A stretch of 9,958 nt of DNA from JARIHD01 sp041743655 (GTDB lineage: Bacteria > Patescibacteriota > Saccharimonadia > Saccharimonadales > UBA4665). The stretch's first letter is position 1, and each line of letters starts with the position of its first letter. A program made the position numbers and the translations under genes. Positions 5,965-9,958 of this stretch are shown one piece after another. The notes under the pieces are model-generated. The model was not told the origin of the DNA, did not search any database, and saw nothing but the letters and a program-made list of their open reading frames with translations. The stretch lies in contig JBGTMJ010000035.1 of assembly GCA_041743655.1 (NCBI GenBank), positions 1 through 9,958 of the forward strand. Reading direction: 5' to 3'.

Positions 5965-7290
5965 ATGAAAAAAGGGAAACTTGAGATTCTGTATTCTGTA
6001 GGAGTTATTCTTGCCATTCCTGCACTTGTTGCGTTGAACACCATCTTATTGGTCAGGTCTACCCGTGGCGCTTTTAATAATGAGTTGCGCCGTAAAGCCG
6101 ATATTGTAAACGCCATAGTTGCTGAGTCGGCCAAGCCGGACATCAAATCAGAAAAACTTGATGAATTGAATGCCGTATTACAAAGCCTGGAAGCATCGCA
6201 GCCAGCTATTACGGATACTAGTATAGTCCAGGAAAGAGCCGGTAAATTGGTGGTCATCGCACAGGCAGCTGACACTCCAACAAAGCTGGACGCCAGTACC
6301 GAGTTGCAGATAAGAATAGCCTACGAGCGTAAGTTGCCTATAGCTAAGCTAGTTAATCTACAGCACGATGGCAAGCAGGTCCAGGCCTGGAATGTTGCAA
6401 CTCCTGCCCTTGGCGAGTCTGACGAGGTTCTGGCTGTTGTTTCTAGTAGCATCTTGACCACTGATGCCCAGGAAGCTATCGACAAAGCCTTCACGACATC
6501 ATTTATAGTGCTCATTGCCAGCATTGCCGTTATCATTGCCCTGCTCTTTCGTCATTTCCGCCTGGTTGGCAATATTCAATTGCTTGCTAAACAACGCGAA
6601 ATTAACCAAACTATGAGCGATTTCTTGTCAGTAGCCACTCATGAACTGAGGGCTCCAGCTACCATTATTAAAGGATATCTATCTAACGTCATGGATGGCA
6701 CGTTCGGGCCGGTTAATGAAAAAATAAATGATCAGCTCGAAACTGCTATTGGTCAAACAGAACGCCTCAACGCGCTTGTCCAGGATCTCTTAAATGTAAG
6801 CCGGATTGAACAGGGGCGGATTGACTACACTATTACCAGCGTTAACAGCACCAAGCTGCTTACTACAATTCTTGAAAATTATAAGACTATTGCCGCTGAT
6901 AAATCACTGAAACTGAGTCTGGAAGTGCCAGAAGCCATGCCCCTGGTCAAAAGTGATGAGGGACGCTTGCAGGAAGTATTCACAAATCTAGTAGATAACG
7001 CAATTAAGTATACTGCCAAAGGCAGTGTGGTTATAACCCAGCGAGTTGATAGAAACTTTGTTGTGACCACCGTCAAAGATACAGGCTTTGGCATGAGCAC
7101 CGAAGCCCGCAAACGTCTTTTTCAGCGTTTTTACCGCATCCAGAATGAAGATACGCAGGGTATAAGCGGTACCGGACTGGGCTTATGGATTATCAAGCAA
7201 TACATTCTTGCCATGGGTGGCACTATAGAAGTCGAAAGCATGGAAGGTGTGGGCTCCGAATTTATTGTCTCAGTGCCTATCAGCAAATAA
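5965..7290 (+). CDS. Membrane sensor histidine kinase
   Basis: A 441-residue transmembrane histidine kinase. TM1 is about 8-30 and TM2 about 177-196, enclosing an extracytoplasmic sensor of about 145 residues whose helix-plus-strands layout could be a single Cache (PDC-like) domain, though this is uncertain. After TM2 a short linker leads to HisKA with H-box 'THELRAP' and phospho-acceptor His226. HATPase_c shows the N-box 'NLVDNAIKY' (341-349), G1 'DTGFGM' (372-377), F-box 'LFQRFYR' and G2 'GTGLGL' (402-407). Position H+4 is Ala230 instead of Thr/Asn; in EnvZ-type kinases that Thr is important for phosphatase activity, so this kinase may be biased toward kinase output (inference). No response regulator is adjacent. 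The gene lies 15 nt after the surface-protein gene, suggesting the two act together at the envelope. Confidence 0.93.
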   Translation: MKKGKLEILYSVGVILAIPALVALNTILLVRSTRGAFNNELRRKADIVNAIVAESAKPDIKSEKLDELNAVLQSLEASQPAITDTSIVQERAGKLVVIAQAADTPTKLDASTELQIRIAYERKLPIAKLVNLQHDGKQVQAWNVATPALGESDEVLAVVSSSILTTDAQEAIDKAFTTSFIVLIASIAVIIALLFRHFRLVGNIQLLAKQREINQTMSDFLSVATHELRAPATIIKGYLSNVMDGTFGPVNEKINDQLETAIGQTERLNALVQDLLNVSRIEQGRIDYTITSVNSTKLLTTILENYKTIAADKSLKLSLEVPEAMPLVKSDEGRLQEVFTNLVDNAIKYTAKGSVVITQRVDRNFVVTTVKDTGFGMSTEARKRLFQRFYRIQNEDTQGISGTGLGLWIIKQYILAMGGTIEVESMEGVGSEFIVSVPISK

Positions 7291-7318
7291 ATCGATTCTT
7301 CGTTATATCAAAAATGAT

Positions 7319-7330
7319 AAAAATATTTTT
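7319..7330. terminator. AT-only palindrome between convergent genes
   Basis: AAAAATATTTTT lies in the 43-nt gap between the convergent membrane-kinase and VOC genes, preceded by a small tatca-aaaa-tgata stem (7306-7319). The lack of G:C pairs makes it a poor intrinsic terminator. It is recorded because it is the only candidate for this convergent pair. Confidence 0.2.
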
Positions 7331-7333
7331 GCA

Positions 7334-7717
7334 CTACGACCTGTCACTCAGCACGGAAAGTATGTTTCCGGCCGGGTCCTTAAACCAGGCTATGTCTGGG
7401 CCTTGATTGCTGGCAATACCCCGCGCAACACCTTTTTCGTCGGTCATGTTGTCGTAATGCTCGAAAGTTATGCCTTTACTAGCTAATTCATCTACTGCTT
7501 GATCAATATTGTCGACCGGAAAATTGAGGATGGTGTAGGTAGCAGGAGAATGATCGTCTTTAGGATAAATAAAAATGTCGTTTCCTCCGGCAATTTTTAG
7601 GGTGAGTCCCATAGAATCCTCTTCGACGTCAAGCCCAAGTGTTTGGCCGTAAAACTTTTTTGCCGCGGCCAGATCGTTGACCGAAAAACCACTGAATGCT
7701 TTAGTATCCTTGAACAT
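7334..7717 (-). CDS. VOC-family (glyoxalase/bleomycin-resistance-like) protein
   Basis: A 127-residue single vicinal-oxygen-chelate protein. It opens 'MFKDTKAFSGFSVNDLAAA' with the first beta-alpha unit ending 'KFYGQTLGLDVEE' (21-33). It continues with 'LKIAGGNDIFIYPK' (40-53) and 'TILNFPVDNIDQAVDEL' (62-78), and closes with the family ending 'GPDIAWFKDPAGNILSVL' (106-123). The fold dimerises and often binds a divalent metal, but substrates range from methylglyoxal-glutathione to antibiotics, so no reaction is assigned. The frame is open to a TTG at 7759. An AAGGAGG (7729-7735) lies 11 nt before ATG 7717 and only 2 nt before ATG 7726, so 7717 is preferred; 7726 would add three residues. This is the strongest Shine-Dalgarno in the window, unlike the leaderless neighbours. 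Confidence 0.87.
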   Translation of the reverse strand: MFKDTKAFSGFSVNDLAAAKKFYGQTLGLDVEEDSMGLTLKIAGGNDIFIYPKDDHSPATYTILNFPVDNIDQAVDELASKGITFEHYDNMTDEKGVARGIASNQGPDIAWFKDPAGNILSVLSDRS

Positions 7718-7728
7718 GTATTCCATTT

Positions 7729-7735
7729 CCTCCTT
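7729..7735 (-). promoter_or_regulatory. Strong Shine-Dalgarno of the VOC gene
   Basis: AAGGAGG on the minus strand decides the start region. It is 11 nt from ATG 7717 and 2 nt from ATG 7726, which makes 7717 more likely. Confidence 0.65.
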
Positions 7736-7745
7736 AGCTATTTTT

Positions 7746-7751
7746 AGTATA
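7746..7751 (-). promoter_or_regulatory. Candidate -10 of the VOC gene
   Basis: TATACT on the minus strand sits in a 10-bp palindrome (TAGTATACTA). It would start transcription about 5 nt before the Shine-Dalgarno. No good -35 is present at normal spacing. Confidence 0.4.
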
Positions 7752-7775
7752 CTAGACAATCGATAGTAAATAGAC

Positions 7776-7874
7776 TCAGTTAGAGAAATTATTTAGCCTT
7801 ATTTGTTCAAGCATTTCGTTCATTTCTTGCTGATGCCAGGCCATCCCTTCAAGCATTCTCTTTTCTTGTCCCAC
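7776..7874 (-). CDS. Candidate 32-residue microprotein
   Basis: A short minus-strand frame in the gap between the divergent VOC and PfkB genes. It begins with GTG (7872-7874), or ATG 7854-7856 for a 26-residue form, and ends with TGA (7776-7778). The peptide is a Met/Glu/Gln-rich, probably single amphipathic helix ('MLEGMAWHQQEMNEMLEQI') with a polar tail. A TATA-rich stretch (7881-7889) lies 5-7 nt before the GTG, close to leaderless spacing, and the bases before ATG 7856 are purine-rich. I know no family for it. Length alone allows a chance ORF. It reads toward the VOC gene but ends ahead of that gene's own -10. Confidence 0.35.
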   Translation of the reverse strand: MGQEKRMLEGMAWHQQEMNEMLEQIRLNNFSN

Positions 7875-8015
7875 ACAATGTTATATACTGTAATTTAAAG
7901 CGCACCAGGCCATGGGGTTTATAGTGTTTCCCTGTTTTAAATACCGACAATGCAATATGTTTCTCGCATAACCATGGCTATTGTCGGAATGGATATTCTG
8001 TAGGAACAAACTATT

Positions 8016-8399
8016 ATGCCAGTATCACTCGAACGCAGCCAAACTGCATATATTGGAGGCGCAACCTTAGATGTATATGCCCCACTTGGGAATGTTGCTA
8101 AGGGCCATAGGCCAGGTGGCAAAGTCGGCTGGACTGACGATGATCCCCGTAGGTTTGAGGCCCTTCGAGCCAGTGGTGCTCCCGAGCACTGCGGCGGAAA
8201 CGCCCTTAATGCATTTGCCTATGGGGTAACCAGGCGGAAACCTGGTGAAGAGGTAGTTTTTTTCAGCGTACGTGGCGTTGATGATCCAGCCAGTGCTATG
8301 ATAGCTAATCACCTGAACACCATGGGTACCATGAGCATCGTGGGCGTCGTGGACAAAAGCGCGATAGTACCTGGGAATAAGCCAGCGCCAGTATTATAG
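8016..8399 (+). CDS. N-terminal fragment of the broken PfkB kinase
   Basis: A 127-residue reading frame holding the substrate-binding lid region of the kinase. Its last residues, about 'KPAPVL', are read out of the ancestral frame. Without the ATP-binding and GAGD half it should be inactive by itself. Confidence 0.6.
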   Translation: MPVSLERSQTAYIGGATLDVYAPLGNVAKGHRPGGKVGWTDDDPRRFEALRASGAPEHCGGNALNAFAYGVTRRKPGEEVVFFSVRGVDDPASAMIANHLNTMGTMSIVGVVDKSAIVPGNKPAPVL

Positions 8400-8425
8400 A
8401 ACAGCGTTCTCCGGGTAGTGACCGC

Positions 8426-9079
8426 ATGGTTCGCGGCAGGACACGAGACCCGATGGGCGACTACCTTACTGACGAGATGATCTCCGATACCGTTGGGAAT
8501 GCAAACGCGGTAGTAGTTGCCTCTCTCAAAGACATGAGTTTGACACGACGGGTGTTCCGCCATATCCCAGATGGTGCGTTTTCATCCTTCAATCCTGGTA
8601 GCAGTGATTATAAAAAGCAGTACCTAGGAGAATTAAGAGATATTATGTCGGAGCACCCACCTACTGTATTAGCGGTGAATGACCAGGAGGTATCGCAGTT
8701 AGTAGGCGAAAACATACGGGATGAAAAAGGTGAGGTCGACGTCGATCAAGCCCGGCGGCTGGCCGGAAAGGCCACCCGGTATGCCCCGTATGTCCTTTGT
8801 ACGTTGGGGGCAAGCGGTATGTTGCTGGCGTACAATGGGGATGTTGAATACCATCCCGCACCAGATGTGCCACCGCACCTGGTCAAGGACACCCTAGGCG
8901 CCGGTGACCGTACGCACGTCATCGTTGCAGACTTACTGAAACGCCAGACGCCCGAGGAAGACATTCTACCGCAGGTTGCACAAGGAGTTGCAAGCGTCAT
9001 ACAGGTTCGAGGCGCGCACGCCGACCTATATAGCAGCTTTAATTCTAACGGACAGCACTCGGAGTGGATTACATCCTAA
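8426..9079 (+). CDS. C-terminal fragment of the broken PfkB kinase
   Basis: The frame has 217 residues from ATG 8426, but the homologous sequence starts earlier, at 8381, so this ATG is probably an internal Met. It holds the ATP-binding half and the catalytic aspartate in 'GAGD'. The residues after it, 'RTHVIVADLL', differ from the common AFxxG continuation. No Shine-Dalgarno precedes 8426. Confidence 0.6.
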   Translation: MVRGRTRDPMGDYLTDEMISDTVGNANAVVVASLKDMSLTRRVFRHIPDGAFSSFNPGSSDYKKQYLGELRDIMSEHPPTVLAVNDQEVSQLVGENIRDEKGEVDVDQARRLAGKATRYAPYVLCTLGASGMLLAYNGDVEYHPAPDVPPHLVKDTLGAGDRTHVIVADLLKRQTPEEDILPQVAQGVASVIQVRGAHADLYSSFNSNGQHSEWITS

Positions 9080-9263
9080 TGCCGAAGCAACTTGCTACAA
9101 TGCTTTTGAAAGAGATTTTATGTCAGACCAAACAGCAGGTGATAGCTGAAAGGCTCACCCATTGCATAGTTTAATTGCCAAATTACGCAGTTAATCAGAC
9201 TCTTGTTACTGACCATTGTCTGATAGTAGTTCTATTACGATCTATCTAGCAAGACATGCAGTT

Positions 9264-9851
9264 TTAAGCAAGTGTGAATAGGCAGTCAACAGCATCCGGG
9301 CTGAAGTTTCCTTCGGTCTGTGCGGTTGCGCTCAATAAATCACGTGCGTCCGACGCATTCATTTGTTTGGCCTGCAATAGTAACTCGGCGCTTGTAGCAT
9401 TTCTTGCCTCAGCTATATCCATAGGCTCAAAAAAACGAAAGGCACCTATCTTCCCTTCTTCTTGCAGCTCGCCTAAGGCATCTACTATCCAGGGGTTGTG
9501 TATTTCAGTGCGACCGAACCAATATTTTCTTCTCCCGGATTTATCAACTTTTCTCCTTGACTCATCGATTGCTGCGGTTATAAGCTCCTTCCCTATGCCT
9601 TGGCGGCGGAGACTTTTATCAACCATGATGCCTTGCAGATGGATGACTTTTGGTTCGATAATTGTAAGGCCCTGATGGTTCGTCCCCACCATGTAACCTT
9701 CGGAAACTTTCACGGAGGCAAGGTGGGACGGTATGCTGAGTGGATGAATTAAAAAGCCGCCCATTCCTGGTATGTCACTGGCCTGCTCGACTAATGTAAG
9801 CCTTTCTCGTTGTGAGAAATGAGAATCATGCGTAATTAATTTTTCGCCCAT
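9264..9851 (-). CDS. GNAT-family N-acetyltransferase
   Basis: A roughly 195-residue protein with a GNAT acetyl-CoA-binding core. Motif A is 'LQGIMVDKSLRRQGIGKEL', with the pyrophosphate-binding RRQGIG, followed by a helix 'ITAAIDESRRK'. The later 'GRTEIHNPWIVDALGELQEEGKIGAFRFFEP' region, described here by its parts, fits the second half of the fold where Asn-Pro and helix residues contact CoA. A C-terminal helical extension of about 50 residues is unusual for a minimal GNAT. The acceptor substrate is unknown. Start: ATG 9849-9851 is preferred over an in-frame TTG at 9858-9860, though neither has a Shine-Dalgarno or a clean leaderless -10. The gene converges on the broken PfkB gene across a 184-nt gap that holds no convincing gene or terminator, only a 7-bp inverted repeat (9194-9200/9218-9224). 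Confidence 0.82.
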   Translation of the reverse strand: MGEKLITHDSHFSQRERLTLVEQASDIPGMGGFLIHPLSIPSHLASVKVSEGYMVGTNHQGLTIIEPKVIHLQGIMVDKSLRRQGIGKELITAAIDESRRKVDKSGRRKYWFGRTEIHNPWIVDALGELQEEGKIGAFRFFEPMDIAEARNATSAELLLQAKQMNASDARDLLSATAQTEGNFSPDAVDCLFTLA

Positions 9852-9870
9852 ACGTATCAATTAGTTGGAT

Positions 9871-9899
9871 TTGGTACGTTCTTAATGTACTTATATAAA
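9871..9899 (+). promoter_or_regulatory. Sigma70-like promoter pointing out of the right edge
   Basis: TTGGTA (9871-9876), a 17-nt spacer and TATAAA (9894-9899) make the best two-element promoter in the window. It is directed rightward, divergent from the GNAT gene. An imperfect palindrome, GTACGTT-CTT-AATGTAC (9874-9890, 6 of 7 pairs), overlaps the -35 and spacer and could bind a repressor. The gene it serves lies beyond 9958; nothing coding is evident in 9900-9958. Confidence 0.45.
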
Positions 9900-9958
9900 C
9901 ACATAATATCTATTGGGTCAAATACGAGTAAGACCACCCTCTTGCCAGAAAACGCCTC

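Larger units (their letters stand above)
8016..9079 (+). pseudogene. PfkB-family carbohydrate/nucleoside kinase, frameshifted
   Basis: Two frames together encode one ribokinase-like (PfkB) kinase of about 354 residues. The first (from ATG 8016) carries the N-terminal strand 'AYIGGATLDVYAPLGN', the substrate-binding 'GGNALNAFAYGV' and 'FFSVRGVDDPASA', and runs into TAG at 8397. The second frame is open from 8381, continues the fold directly ('ASASIIEQRSPGSDRMVRG') and includes 'VLAVNDQEV', 'VLCTLGASGMLL' and the catalytic 'DTLGAGD', ending at TAA 9077. The switch (8381-8396) equals loss of one base or gain of two, and no slippery heptamer is present. It is therefore a pseudogene or a sequencing/assembly error. 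Sampled 60-nt lines reach 55-62% G+C against roughly 43-53% in sampled neighbouring genes, which hints at transfer. TAGGA (8001-8005) is a weak Shine-Dalgarno. Sugar or nucleoside specificity cannot be told. Confidence 0.8.

Noticed and set aside
7944..7987. 8-bp inverted repeat CCGACAAT / ATTGTCGG upstream of the PfkB gene.
   Set aside because: Arms are 28 nt apart; several 8-bp pairs at such distances are expected by chance in a window this size.
7974..8003. In-frame ATG (7974) giving MAIVGMDIL then TAG, directly ahead of the PfkB start.
   Set aside because: The first PfkB strand (AYIGGATLD) is already downstream of ATG 8016, so no upstream extension is needed.
8370..8400. Programmed -1 ribosomal frameshift in the PfkB gene.
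   Set aside because: The overlap of the two frames (8381-8396) has no X-XXY-YYZ slippery heptamer.
9079..9174. 31-codon frame starting with a TAATG overlap at the end of the PfkB gene.
   Set aside because: No Shine-Dalgarno, no recognisable sequence, and the preceding gene is broken; length is within chance.
9194..9224. 7-bp inverted repeat ATCAGAC / GTCTGAT between the convergent PfkB and GNAT genes as a terminator.
   Set aside because: 17-nt loop, low G+C and no T-tract on either side.

Overview
The window looks like a chromosomal stretch of a small-genome bacterium, most likely a member of the Patescibacteria (Candidatus Saccharibacteria or a relative). This is an inference. It rests on moderate G+C, standard stop codons including TGA, many promoters with almost no 5' leader, few strong Shine-Dalgarno sites, orphan histidine kinases without response regulators, and a surface protein carrying a Cys-bracketed 'ALGEERF...PTPEEI' helical motif that I associate with that group. 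No RNA gene, CRISPR array, insertion sequence or prophage was seen.

Layout, left to right. (1) A minus-strand open frame (45-356) looks coding but has no standard start codon near its 5' end. (2) A soluble PAS-type histidine kinase (551-1771, +) is followed by a CCC1/VIT1-family metal transporter (1838-2545, +). (3) A minus-strand pair follows: an AlkA-type DNA glycosylase (2628-3239) downstream of a zinc nucleoside/cytosine deaminase (3275-3754). (4) Divergent from the deaminase is a SnoaL-like NTF2-fold protein (3874-4257, +). (5) A secreted, C-terminally membrane-anchored Ig-like surface protein (4390-5949, +) lies 15 nt ahead of a two-TM sensor histidine kinase (5965-7290, +). (6) A VOC/glyoxalase-like protein (7334-7717, -) has a possible 32-codon microprotein upstream (7776-7874, -). 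(7) A PfkB-family kinase of higher G+C (8016-9079, +) is broken by a frameshift near 8381-8396. (8) A GNAT acetyltransferase (9264-9851, -) ends the window, and a good sigma70-like promoter points out of the right edge.

The most consistent unexplained pattern is in the promoters. Four genes (starts 1838, 3754 on minus, 3874, 5965) have a -10-like hexamer exactly 6 nt before the ATG, which predicts leaderless mRNAs. Two of them are divergent, have extended TGn -10 motifs and share one 119-nt gap. Other genes (551, 7717, perhaps 8016) have Shine-Dalgarno-like sites instead, so two initiation modes seem to coexist. Functionally the window mixes signalling (two orphan kinases), envelope (surface protein), metal handling, DNA repair, nucleotide salvage and small stress or metabolic enzymes. 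The only convincing functional pairing is the surface protein with the adjacent membrane kinase.
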